Shown here: positions 23,189 through 30,639 of the stretch, piece by piece
How the letters are laid out: each line of letters starts with the position of its first letter
Position numbering within the stretch: position 1 is the first letter of the stretch
Assembly: GCA_041685045.1 (NCBI GenBank)
Contig: JAWLGP010000001.1
Location: 372,001-436,000 of the forward strand
Reading direction: 5' to 3'
Origin: Thiohalomonas sp041685045
GTDB lineage: Bacteria > Pseudomonadota > Gammaproteobacteria > Thiohalomonadales > Thiohalomonadaceae
Length of the DNA stretch: 64,000 bases
Notes under the pieces: model-generated
Seen by the model: the letters and a program-made list of their open reading frames with translations, nothing else
Database searches by the model: none
Told to the model about the DNA's origin: nothing
Translations under genes and position numbers: made by a program

Positions 23189-23806
23189 ATGGAACAGTAC
23201 CTCGCACATACCGAAGTTATCGATTGGAAGCATCCGAAAGTACGGGCACATGCGCGGTCGCTGGCGGGCGAAAACGCCTCGGTGCAAGCCATCGCGAAGC
23301 GCTGCTTTGAGTGGGTCCGAGACAATATCAAGCACTCGAGGGACTTCGGGCTCCAGCCAGTTACCTGTAGCGCCTCTGAGGTTCTCGAGGAAGGCAGCGG
23401 GTACTGCTATGCGAAAAGCCATCTACTAGCCGCTTTGCTTCGCGCAAACGAAATCCCAGCGGGGCTCTGTTACCAGCGTCTTAGTCGCGACGACAACGGC
23501 CCGCCCTTCTGCCTACACGGCCTCAACGCCGTCCTGCTGCCGGAGTACGGGTGGTACAGAGTGGATCCGCGCGGCAACCGCGCCGGAATCGACGCTCAGT
23601 TCGTTCCGCCCCTGGAACAGTTGGCGTTCCCCATAGTCCTGGCCGGAGAAGCGGATCTGCCCGAGATCTGGGCGGACCCGCTTCCAGTAGTCGTTGAGGC
23701 GCTTCGCCGGTATGACTCGTCGGATGCGCTCTGGGAAAACCTTCCAGACGTGGAACTGTGGGCCGACGCCAGCGTAGTAAGCGGGACGAATGAAACTGGA
23801 GGATAG
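23189..23806 (+). CDS. Transglutaminase-like cysteine protease-fold protein
   Basis: The 205-residue protein matches the transglutaminase-like core: GSGYCYAKSHLLAALLRANEIPAGLC carries the Cys nucleophile (near residue 74), followed by the His in LHGLNAVLL and the Asp in WYRVDPRGN, giving a complete Cys-His-Asp triad. Such proteins act as peptidases or amide-modifying enzymes. No signal peptide is seen, so it is probably cytoplasmic. The start at MEQYLAHTE was preferred to an ATG 14 codons upstream. The stop codon abuts attC-linked repeat copy B. Confidence 0.85.
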   Translation: MEQYLAHTEVIDWKHPKVRAHARSLAGENASVQAIAKRCFEWVRDNIKHSRDFGLQPVTCSASEVLEEGSGYCYAKSHLLAALLRANEIPAGLCYQRLSRDDNGPPFCLHGLNAVLLPEYGWYRVDPRGNRAGIDAQFVPPLEQLAFPIVLAGEADLPEIWADPLPVVVEALRRYDSSDALWENLPDVELWADASVVSGTNETGG

Positions 23807-23955
23807 GCTCGCACCTTTGCGCTCGGGCTTCCTCCAGGCAGACCCTCGCGGACCTGCCCTTGCCGTCGGGTAGTAGTTACGTTCGTCCACCACGTGGACA
23901 TTTCAGGCACTCCTACAGGGGACTTTCACCCCAGCAGTTCATGCCCATGTTGGGC
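23806..23955 (+). repeat. attC-linked repeat, copy B
   Basis: Same order as copy A, from GGCTCGCACCTTTGCGCTCG to GCCCATGTTGGGC. The first hairpin differs: GTCCACCACGTGGAC (23885-23899) replaces GTCCCGAAGGAC, lengthening the stem while keeping it paired. The second and third hairpins (GGGGACTTTCACCCC, GCCCATGTTGGGC) are kept. Confidence 0.8.
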
Positions 23956-24035
23956 CTACACAACCACTTAGAGTCCGACGCCTTACCCTTCCGCTGCGCT
24001 CCAGGGCAAGCCGCGGCTCAAGTGGAACGTTATAC
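23956..24035 (+). other. attC-like site 6
   Basis: Left core CTACACA at 23956 and right core GTTATAC at 24029-24035. The inner arms share CCACTT and GAG with an extra-helical A, and CCGACGCCTTACCCT pairs with AGGGCAAGCCGCGG. Confidence 0.75.
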
Positions 24036-24050
24036 CCTAAAGGAGCAAAT

Positions 24051-24488
24051 ATGAGACTTGTTGGCTTATTGCTGATCATTCTTTCTTTGTCGGCAAATGC
24101 AACGGAAGAAATCTACGAAATAGATATTTCGAAATGCTCACCCATCTCTTGCTTTAATGTATTTAGTGTATCTTTTAATATTGGCAAAACCATAAGGGTG
24201 GTTGCCTGGGCTGACGTAGTAGACACTTCAAAACACGGGAATTCGCATTTTTACCCATTGTTTAATATATTCAATGAAACGTCGAAAGAGTTAAATGCCG
24301 AACTTGGCATGCAGTTACTAGACAGTAATCGCAAGGTGATTTTGGAAAGAACTCAAAGAACGCGGTTTTCACCGTACAATCAAAATGCCTCTCAATATGA
24401 GGTATACCGTTCATTGAATGCCATTTCTATTTCCAAGGAAAGTTTGTCGGATATCAAATATGTAAAGGTCATTGTTAAGACGAAATAA
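24051..24488 (+). CDS. Exported hypothetical protein (cassette gene)
   Basis: This strongly AT-rich 145-residue protein has a signal peptide (MRLVGLLLIILSLSANA) and a beta-rich mature domain beginning with EEIYEIDISKCSPISCFNVF. The two nearby cysteines may pair. I do not recognise the fold. AAGGAG precedes the ATG by six bases. It is neatly framed by attC-like sites 6 and 7, making it the cleanest one-gene cassette here. Its base composition points to a donor unlike the host. Confidence 0.75.
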   Translation: MRLVGLLLIILSLSANATEEIYEIDISKCSPISCFNVFSVSFNIGKTIRVVAWADVVDTSKHGNSHFYPLFNIFNETSKELNAELGMQLLDSNRKVILERTQRTRFSPYNQNASQYEVYRSLNAISISKESLSDIKYVKVIVKTK

Positions 24489-24489
24489 G

Positions 24490-24552
24490 GTATAACAAGT
24501 CGCTCGTGTGGGACCGTCGCTTTGCGCCGGCCCCACAGCTCTAACGTTAGCA
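24490..24552 (+). other. attC-like site 7
   Basis: Left core GTATAAC at 24490 and right core GTTAGCA at 24546-24552. Inner arms CGTGTGGGACCGTCGC and GCGCCGGCCCCACAG pair with one bulge. At 63 bases it has the classical short attC length. Confidence 0.8.
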
Positions 24553-24564
24553 GTGGGAGGGAGG

Positions 24565-25041
24565 ATGCGCCGATTAATGGCAATGTTTACTCTGCTGGTA
24601 GCTGTGCCAACGGGAGCTAACAGTTTTTGTGTCGAATCCTATTCGCATTGGGCTACTGACTTTGCAGTTTTTATGGACTTGATGGACTGCGCATCTGTTG
24701 AACTTACAGAGGCTAGGGATCGTCCGGCGTGTCTCGATCAGCTCGCGCGTGGCTTGGTAGGCGCAGAGGTCCGGTGGGTAGGAACAGTGCGCCAAGTCCG
24801 TGGTGATCGGCTGTACTTCAATGAGAGCTTTGCGAAAGTTGCATCGGGTACTAGAGCAGCGCGAGTGATGTACTATGCCGCGCCTGGCGATTCGGAAGAC
24901 TGGGGGCGAATCTCGGCAGGAGAACAGGTCGCATACGCCGGAAAAGTTTTGGACGTGAAAGTGGACGCCCTGGGAGCAGCCAAGCCATTGCTCTTTATCG
25001 AGCTTCAGGTAATCGGGCGTGTTAAAGAACAAAATCGCTAA
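24565..25041 (+). CDS. Exported hypothetical protein (cassette gene)
   Basis: The 158-residue protein has a signal peptide (MRRLMAMFTLLVAVPTGANS) and a mature part with three cysteines near the start, then a beta-rich region (AEVRWVGTVRQVRGDRLYF... GEQVAYAGKVLDVKV) reminiscent of OB-fold-like exported proteins. That similarity is only an impression. GGGAGGGAGG lies right before the ATG. It lies between attC-like sites 7 and 8, with part of the attC-linked repeat after the stop. Confidence 0.7.
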   Translation: MRRLMAMFTLLVAVPTGANSFCVESYSHWATDFAVFMDLMDCASVELTEARDRPACLDQLARGLVGAEVRWVGTVRQVRGDRLYFNESFAKVASGTRAARVMYYAAPGDSEDWGRISAGEQVAYAGKVLDVKVDALGAAKPLLFIELQVIGRVKEQNR

Positions 25042-25069
25042 CAATAAAGCAGCGTACTCCGAAGCCTAC

Positions 25070-25172
25070 GGGGCTGGCCTTGTCGGCGGCTAGTAGTTCG
25101 TTCCGTCCCGAAGGACATCTCAGGCACTCCTACAGGGGACTTTCACCCCATCAGGTCATGTCCGTGTCGGGC
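25070..25172 (+). repeat. attC-linked repeat, copy C
   Basis: A shorter copy that begins at GGGGCTGGCCTTGTCGGCGG. The first hairpin is GTCCCGAAGGAC (25105-25116) and the second GGGGACTTTCACCCC. The third has drifted to GTCCGTGTCGGGC, which pairs less well. Confidence 0.8.
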
Positions 25173-25245
25173 GTACACCAGGCGCTTCAGCAGACGTCAA
25201 ACAACGCTTTGGCCTTTTTGCCGCCGCTGAGCTTTGAAGTCAGGC
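25173..25245 (+). other. attC-like site 8
   Basis: Left core GTACACC at 25173 and right core GTCAGGC at 25239-25245, one mismatch from GTTAGGC. Inner arms pair through GCTTCAGC/GCTGAGC. This is the weakest of the later sites, and the last one I can find. Confidence 0.65.
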
Positions 25246-25283
25246 GGGAGAGGATCAGGTATGATTGGAGGGCGGTAGCAGTA

Positions 25284-25922
25284 ATGGGCATTCTAAGCGC
25301 AACTTTTGGTCTTTTCGGCTGCAGAAATGCGCCGATGCCACCAAGTCCTACAACCACGCATGTAACGGCACAGCTTAATCATCTGCTGATGCCGCTTGAT
25401 CGCGGCGAGAGGTACGAAGATCCGCTGCATGACGCGCTAGAAGCGAAAGGACTTGGAGAGACCACAGGCGGTGGCACCTTGCTGCAAGCGTCGGGGGAAA
25501 TCGAGTACATCGATGTGGAGATCGAGCTGACGGATCTAGAGATTGGGATTCCGTTTGTCATTGAGCAGCTCGAGGCTCTAGGCGCACCCAAAGGATCGAA
25601 GCTCAGAATCCACAACGGGGAGAGCTCCAACGAGATTCCGTTTGGAAAGTTTGAAGGCGTGGCGGTTTATTTCGATGGCGTAGGGCTTCCGGATGAGGTC
25701 TATGCATTCTCAGATGTGAACGTCGTGATCGAGCAGCTCAACAAGAGGCTCGTCGGCCAAGGCGAGATGCTGAGCTACTGGCAGGGGCCCGCGGAGACAG
25801 CCCTGTATTTCTACGGCAGAGACGCCGAAGAGATGAAGCGGCAAATGAGCGGTTTCTTGTTATCTTATCCCCTCTGCGAGGGGGCAAGAGTTGTCACGAT
25901 AGCCGGGCGCGACGAAGGCTGA
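25284..25922 (+). CDS. Putative lipoprotein of unknown function
   Basis: The 212-residue protein starts MGILSATFGLFGC, a short lipoprotein signal with Cys13 as the lipidation site. The mature region is acidic and contains GIPFVIEQLEALGAPKGSKL and GVAVYFDGVGLPDEVY, resembling Imm-like or DUF-type small domains, but I cannot name a family. GGAGGG lies 12 bases before the ATG. The frame stays open far upstream through the attC-linked repeat, so an automated start call could be too long. Confidence 0.65.
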   Translation: MGILSATFGLFGCRNAPMPPSPTTTHVTAQLNHLLMPLDRGERYEDPLHDALEAKGLGETTGGGTLLQASGEIEYIDVEIELTDLEIGIPFVIEQLEALGAPKGSKLRIHNGESSNEIPFGKFEGVAVYFDGVGLPDEVYAFSDVNVVIEQLNKRLVGQGEMLSYWQGPAETALYFYGRDAEEMKRQMSGFLLSYPLCEGARVVTIAGRDEG

Positions 25923-25930
25923 AGAGCCTG

Positions 25931-26584
25931 ATGAGCGCACCGGAGTCCGGGAACCGGAAAAAGGCCGGAGTGGCATCTGCGCCTCGGCGCGCTATGCCCA
26001 CACGTAGCTGGTTCGCCCGCCTGATTCGTATGCCGCGATTACAGCACTTACTTCTGCTGACACTTCTCCTGGCGGCCACCTCAGCGCACAGTTCCGCGTA
26101 TCGCTCCCTGGTGGTCAGCGAAGAAGGACTCGGTCCCATTCGGCTGGGAATGAAGCTCTCGACAGCATCGGACCTCCTCGGAATCGACATCGAACAGTCA
26201 GCCTTTCATTACGGCGATGCAAGTTGCTCCTCATATGCTCTAGGTGCATCCCAGCGTGATTGGGAACTACGGTTCATCGTAGTCGGCGGAAAGATTGGAA
26301 AGATTGATGTCTACACAAAGGACATCCGAACCTCCCACGGAGTCGGCGTCGGAAGCTCGGGCGCGGAAGTAAAAGCGGCGTACTCGGAAGGTCTTCGCAT
26401 CCTGCCAGCGCACGATCCCTCAGAGAGTACGATCCAGGTGAAGACAGACGTCGGCACCGTGCTTGAGTTCACGGGGCAGCAGGCGCGTCGAACGCCGCCC
26501 GACTCGGGGCTCGACGCGCCAACAACCGTCGAGCGCTACAGCGTTGGCCTTCCTGGCGCCGGTACGGTAGAAGGTTGTCTCTGA
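25931..26584 (+). CDS. Exported hypothetical protein
   Basis: The frame encodes 217 residues with a hydrophobic stretch LQHLLLLTLLLAATSAHSSA. If translation starts at the ATG at 26030 this is an ordinary signal peptide; the upstream start adds 33 basic residues. The mature part (LGPIRLGMKLSTASDLLGID..., SYALG, GKIGKIDVYTKDI) resembles small exported proteins with a beta-sandwich, family not named. It begins eight bases after the lipoprotein gene, so the two may be co-transcribed. Confidence 0.6.
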   Translation: MSAPESGNRKKAGVASAPRRAMPTRSWFARLIRMPRLQHLLLLTLLLAATSAHSSAYRSLVVSEEGLGPIRLGMKLSTASDLLGIDIEQSAFHYGDASCSSYALGASQRDWELRFIVVGGKIGKIDVYTKDIRTSHGVGVGSSGAEVKAAYSEGLRILPAHDPSESTIQVKTDVGTVLEFTGQQARRTPPDSGLDAPTTVERYSVGLPGAGTVEGCL

Positions 26585-26671
26585 CCCCCGGCAGATGGGG
26601 CGTGGAGTGGAAACCGCCGCAGTAGCGCCAAGTAATCGCCTGTCGAATCCGGCACGAGAGGCAATCGAAGC

Positions 26672-27223
26672 ATGAAAACCCAGTACTACACGGCATCGAG
26701 TCTTGATGGTTTTATCGCCACCGAGGATGACTCGTTGGAGTGGCTGTTTCCGCTTGCGGATCTATATGACTCCAGCTACCCGGATTTCATCGCTGAGGTC
26801 GGCGCATTGGCAATGGGGTCCGCCACCTACGAATGGCTCGTCCGTAATGCTGCCAATGTTGCTGCCGAGACCGGATCGCCTTGGCCTTACTCGCAGCCTG
26901 CCTGGGTGTTCACCAGCCGCGTACTGCCGACAATTGCGGACGCGGACATCAGATTCGCAAAAGGCGATGTACGCCAGGTTCACAACGCAATGCGCGTGGC
27001 CGCCGGGGCGAAGAATATCTGGATTGTGGGGGGCGGAGAGTTGGCGGGGCAGTTTTACGATGCAGGACTTCTGGATGAACTCATCATCCAAATTGGCTCA
27101 GTAACCCTGGGCAGAGGCAAGCAGGTGTTTCCGCGCCGAGTTCTGAGCCCAACGCTGCGCCTTGTTTCGGTTCGTCAGATCGGCGTCGGCATGGTTGAAC
27201 TGCGGTATGAGATAGGCAAATAG
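26672..27223 (+). CDS. Dihydrofolate reductase / RibD C-terminal family protein
   Basis: The 183-residue protein has the family start YYTASSLDGFIA, the middle ALAMGSATYEWL, and the NADPH-binding KNIWIVGGGELAGQF. It belongs to the RibD_C-like reductases, for which the true substrate is usually unknown. It lacks features of folate-specific DhfR. It stands at the right edge of the accessory island without an attC-like site of its own. Base composition is between island and core. Confidence 0.88.
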   Translation: MKTQYYTASSLDGFIATEDDSLEWLFPLADLYDSSYPDFIAEVGALAMGSATYEWLVRNAANVAAETGSPWPYSQPAWVFTSRVLPTIADADIRFAKGDVRQVHNAMRVAAGAKNIWIVGGGELAGQFYDAGLLDELIIQIGSVTLGRGKQVFPRRVLSPTLRLVSVRQIGVGMVELRYEIGK

Positions 27224-27318
27224 CGCTATCGGGGATGTCGGTGTGGCCCTCCACCGCGTACTTGAGGGGGCCGCTTGCTCTAGAATGGCCGCCTTTGGTT
27301 TCGAGGCGAAAGCTACCT

Positions 27319-27900
27319 GTGAATACTCCCGAGTTGCTGTCGGTTTCCCTTTCGGCTTACGCGCTGATCGCGCTGGCGGAAATCGGGGACAAGAGTCAGC
27401 TGGTTTGCATGACGCTGGCGGCCCGTCACCGGGCTTGGCCGGTGATTGTCGGGGCATCGGTTGCGTTTTTGCTGCTTAACGGGTTGGCGGTGCTGTTCGG
27501 TGCCGGCATTGCCGCCTGGGTTCCGGAGCGGGTCATGGCGGGTGTGGTGGCGGTTCTGTTTGCCGCGTTTGGCATTCACGCACTGCGCAACCAGGATGAC
27601 GCTGAATGCGAAGCAGTGACCGAGCGCCCCGGGCACGGCATCTTTCTGACCACCCTGCTGCTGATTTTCGTTGCCGAGTTTGGCGACAAGACCCAGCTGG
27701 CGGTTGCCGGGCTCGCCGGAAGTATGCCGCCCTGGCCCGTTTGGTTGGGAGCCAGCGCGGCGTTGGTGAGCATTTCAGCGCTCGGCGTCTGGGCCGGGCG
27801 GACGGTCCTGCAGCGACTCCCCCTCCATTGGCTGCACCGCCTCGGTGGGGCCGTGTTTCTCATCTTTGCCGCTATCGCGGCTTGGCGGGCATTGGCTTGA
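27319..27900 (+). CDS. TMEM165/GDT1-family cation transporter
   Basis: The 193-residue membrane protein has six hydrophobic segments in two repeats. Each repeat carries the family signature E-x-G-D-K-(S/T)-Q (AEIGDKSQLVCM and AEFGDKTQLAVA). Homologues export or import Mn2+ or Ca2+ across membranes. The GTG at 27319 gives the usual family length; an ATG at 27235 would add 28 non-homologous residues. Signs of the core genome resume here. Confidence 0.88.
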   Translation: MNTPELLSVSLSAYALIALAEIGDKSQLVCMTLAARHRAWPVIVGASVAFLLLNGLAVLFGAGIAAWVPERVMAGVVAVLFAAFGIHALRNQDDAECEAVTERPGHGIFLTTLLLIFVAEFGDKTQLAVAGLAGSMPPWPVWLGASAALVSISALGVWAGRTVLQRLPLHWLHRLGGAVFLIFAAIAAWRALA

Positions 27901-28025
27901 TTGTTTGCCCGAAAGTGAATATTGCGTTTACGATTGATGATGAACAGGCACATCGGAAGATGTAGATGTTGTTTGTTTTTAAATTAAGAACAAAACCAAA
28001 AATAACCTGTAAGGAGGAAGGAGGG

Positions 28026-28607
28026 ATGAACATCACCCCTATCAAACGCCTGCTGCTGGCTGGAGGGCTCGCATTCAGTGCGACGACACTGGCCGCACCT
28101 TCAGCGGAAATGCTGGCAAATACCTGCGCGGCTTGCCATGGCACCAACGGTAATAGCGTAGCCGCCACACCCAGCCTCGCCGGCACGTCGGCCGACTATT
28201 TCGTCGAAACGATGCAAGCCTTCAAGGACGGCACGCGCAAGGCGACGGTCATGGATCGCATCGCCAAAGGCTATACCGATGAGGAGCTTGCGGCGATGGC
28301 CGGCTATTTCGCAGCGCAAAAGCCGGTTCCGATGCAGCAGGCCTATACGCCGGTGAAGGCCAACCTGGGGAAACAGTTGCACCAGGACTACTGCGAAAAA
28401 TGCCACGAAGAGGGGGGGCGCGCGGCCGAAGATGCCGCTCCGCTCGCCGGTCAGTCCATGCTCTATCTGTCCTACTCCATGGAGGACTTCCACGCGGGTC
28501 ATCGCGAGGCGCCCAAGAAAATGGCACGTAGGGTCCGTGAGATGTTCGAATCTCACGGCCAAGCCGGCATCGAGGCGCTGATGCACTACTACGCCGCCCA
28601 ACAATAA
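28026..28607 (+). CDS. fccA: FccA, diheme cytochrome c subunit of flavocytochrome c sulfide dehydrogenase
   Basis: The 193-residue periplasmic protein has a Sec signal (MNITPIKRLLLAGGLAFSATTLAA) and two c-heme motifs, CAACH and CEKCH, one in each half-domain, as in the Allochromatium-type FccA. It takes electrons from the FAD subunit during sulfide oxidation. A very strong ribosome-binding site (AAGGAGGAAGGAGGG) precedes the ATG. The start was placed here and not at an earlier ATG 20 codons upstream because of that site and the signal peptide. fccB follows after ten bases. Confidence 0.93.
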   Translation: MNITPIKRLLLAGGLAFSATTLAAPSAEMLANTCAACHGTNGNSVAATPSLAGTSADYFVETMQAFKDGTRKATVMDRIAKGYTDEELAAMAGYFAAQKPVPMQQAYTPVKANLGKQLHQDYCEKCHEEGGRAAEDAAPLAGQSMLYLSYSMEDFHAGHREAPKKMARRVREMFESHGQAGIEALMHYYAAQQ

Positions 28608-28617
28608 GGAGAGGACA

Positions 28618-29931
28618 ATGAGCAAACTCAATCGTCGCGATTTTCTCAAGCTCACGGGCGTCGGCACGTTGGCTGCTGCCGGAACCCTCGCCGGCTGCGC
28701 AGGCCCGGGCGCCAACGGTAGCGCGGCCCGAGCCAAGGTGGTGGTGGTGGGCGGTGGTCCCGGTGGGGCGACTGCCGCCAAGTACCTGCGGATGGTCGAT
28801 CCCACCATTGACGTGACGCTGATCGAAGCCAACCCCCAGTACCATACCTGCTTCATGAGCAATGAGGTGATTGCGGGTGAGCGGTCGCTCGACTCCATTG
28901 CCTTCGGTTACGACGGTCTCAAGAAACACGGCGTCAAGGTCGTACACGATTACGTCACCGCCATCGATGCCGGTGCCCGCACCATCACCACCAAGGGGGG
29001 CAACACGTTCCACTATGACCGGGCGATTGTCTCACCGGGGGTGGACTTTCAGTGGGATGCCATCGAGGGCTATAGCGAGGCGGCGGCCGAGCGCATGCCC
29101 CACGCCTGGAAAGCGGGCCCGCAGACGGCGTTGCTACGCCGGCAGCTGGAGGCCATGCCCAATGGTGGAACCGTAGCCATTGTGGCCCCCCCTAACCCGT
29201 ATCGCTGTCCCCCCGGACCGTACGAACGCGCCAGCCTGATCGCGCAATACCTCAAGCACCACAAGCCGCGCTCGAAGGTCCTGGTGCTGGATCCGAAGGA
29301 CAAGTTCTCCAAGCAGGGGCTCTTCACGGCCGGCTGGAAAAATCGGTATGGCTACGGCACCGGAAACAGCCTGATCGAGTGGGTGTCCGGGGCGCAGGGC
29401 GGCAAGATTGAGAGCGTGGATCCGGCCAACATGACCTTGCAAGCCGCGGTGGAGAGCTTCAAGGCAGACGTGGTCAACGTGATCCCGCCGCAGAAGCCCG
29501 GCAAGATCGCCTTTGCGGCGGGTCTGGTGAACGAAAAGGGCTGGTGTCCGGTCGACAAGAAGACCTTTGAGTCCCAAATCCATCCCCTCATCCACGTGCT
29601 GGGTGATGCCTCCGACGCCACGGCGATGCCGAAGTCCGGTTACAGCGCCAACGTGCAGGCGAAGGTATGTGCGATGGCGGTGGCGGATTTACTGGGTGAC
29701 CGAACCCCCGGCGATCCCTCTTACATGAACACCTGCTACAGCATTGTGGGCCATGACTATGGGATCTCGGTGAGCGTCGTCTACAGCCTGGACGAAACAG
29801 CCAACAGCATCGTGGGGGTCAAAGGTGCCGGTGGCCTGACGCCCGCCGACGCCAGCCCGGAGTTCCTGAAGCGGGAGATGCACTACGCCCACGGCTGGTT
29901 CGCCAATATCACCAACGACATGTTCGGCTGA
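28618..29931 (+). CDS. fccB: FccB, FAD subunit of flavocytochrome c sulfide dehydrogenase
   Basis: The 437-residue protein has a twin-arginine signal (NRRDFLKLTGVGTLAAAGTL) and a Rossmann FAD motif VVVVGGGPGGATAAKYL near residue 40. It has the redox cysteines expected of sulfide-oxidising flavoproteins (YHTCFMSNE, and CPVDKK region) and HVLGDASDATAMPKSGY binding the flavin. With FccA it oxidises sulfide to polysulfide or sulfur in the periplasm and passes electrons to cytochrome c. A strong intrinsic terminator follows. Confidence 0.95.
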   Translation: MSKLNRRDFLKLTGVGTLAAAGTLAGCAGPGANGSAARAKVVVVGGGPGGATAAKYLRMVDPTIDVTLIEANPQYHTCFMSNEVIAGERSLDSIAFGYDGLKKHGVKVVHDYVTAIDAGARTITTKGGNTFHYDRAIVSPGVDFQWDAIEGYSEAAAERMPHAWKAGPQTALLRRQLEAMPNGGTVAIVAPPNPYRCPPGPYERASLIAQYLKHHKPRSKVLVLDPKDKFSKQGLFTAGWKNRYGYGTGNSLIEWVSGAQGGKIESVDPANMTLQAAVESFKADVVNVIPPQKPGKIAFAAGLVNEKGWCPVDKKTFESQIHPLIHVLGDASDATAMPKSGYSANVQAKVCAMAVADLLGDRTPGDPSYMNTCYSIVGHDYGISVSVVYSLDETANSIVGVKGAGGLTPADASPEFLKREMHYAHGWFANITNDMFG

Positions 29932-29976
29932 ATGCCCTAAGGCACGGATCGGGGTGGTAAATCCGATCCGCTGACG

Positions 29977-30016
29977 GGCCCATCACGCTTTTCGAAGCGT
30001 GATGGGCCTTTTTTTT
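29977..30016 (+). terminator. Rho-independent terminator after fccAB
   Basis: A perfect 14-base-pair stem (GGCCCATCACGCTT / AAGCGTGATGGGCC) with a TTCG loop is followed by eight T residues. Confidence 0.95.
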
Positions 30017-30081
30017 GTCCGAAGAACCAGCGGGAGATTGCTTCGCCGTCGGCTCGCAATGACCGTTGTAAACGGGAAGCG

Positions 30082-30639
30082 CTATATAGCCGGTCGTACC
30101 AAACCGGCTTCCACCTCGTCGCGTTTCGCCTTGCCGACCAGCACTTCGATCAGGTGGAGGGCGAAATCCATGGCCGTGCCCGGGCCGCGGGAGGTGATGA
30201 CCTTGTCGTCCTGCACCACGGCATCGGTGAGATAGGTGCAGTTGGGGATTTCCATCGTGTCGACGAACCCCGGGTAGCTGGTCGCGTTGCGGCCGGTGAG
30301 CAGACCGGCGTTGGCCAGGACCTTGGGCGCAGCGCAGATGGCGGCGGTGTAGCGGCCTTTGGAGGCCATCTTTTTCAGCAACTCGCCGATACGTGGATCG
30401 TTATCCAGGCGATCGGCGCCGGGCCCGCCACCCGGCAGCACCACCATGTCGAAGTCCCGACCGAGGGCTTCATCCAGGGTGGTGTCCGGTACCAAGGTGA
30501 CGCCGCGGGAGGCCTTGACCGGACCCGGCTCCAGGCCGGCGGTGACGACCTCCACGTCCGCCCGCACCAGCAGGTCGATGATGGTTACGGCTTCGAGTTC
30601 TTCACAGCCTTCGGCGAGGGGTACAAGGACGCTTGCCAC
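30082..30639 (-). CDS. DJ-1/PfpI family protein (YajL/glyoxalase-like)
   Basis: The 185-residue protein matches the DJ-1 subgroup: AEGCEELEAVTIIDLLVRA at the start with the conserved Glu, VVLPGGGPGADRL, and the nucleophile elbow AAICAAPKVL with the reactive Cys near residue 103. DJ-1/YajL proteins act as chaperone, glyoxalase or deglycase; which one applies here is open. The first 55 bases of the gene overlap the end of the upstream deacetylase gene in another frame, which is unusually long. Confidence 0.9.
   Translation of the reverse strand: MASVLVPLAEGCEELEAVTIIDLLVRADVEVVTAGLEPGPVKASRGVTLVPDTTLDEALGRDFDMVVLPGGGPGADRLDNDPRIGELLKKMASKGRYTAAICAAPKVLANAGLLTGRNATSYPGFVDTMEIPNCTYLTDAVVQDDKVITSRGPGTAMDFALHLIEVLVGKAKRDEVEAGLVRPAI

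Larger units (their letters stand above)
14381..25245 (+). mobile_element. Integrase-less integron-type cassette cluster invaded by RAYT/REP elements
   Basis: Eight attC-like inverted repeats (14381, about 14740, 15272, 19867, 21817, 23956, 24490, 25173) separate short plus-strand genes with no shared function, several of them with signal peptides or lipoprotein signals. Each site has an RYYYAAC-like left core, a GTTRRRY-like right core and two imperfectly complementary inner arms with bulged bases. No integron integrase gene is present in the window. The interval also holds two RAYT transposase elements, one deleted derivative, many REP-like end repeats and a second, attC-linked repeat family. 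Cassette limits are inferred. Confidence 0.75.

Noticed and set aside
25080..25283. Upstream extension of the 25284 lipoprotein frame through the attC-linked repeat
   Set aside because: The extension is repeat sequence that also appears at other sites in other frames, and the downstream ATG begins a proper lipoprotein signal.
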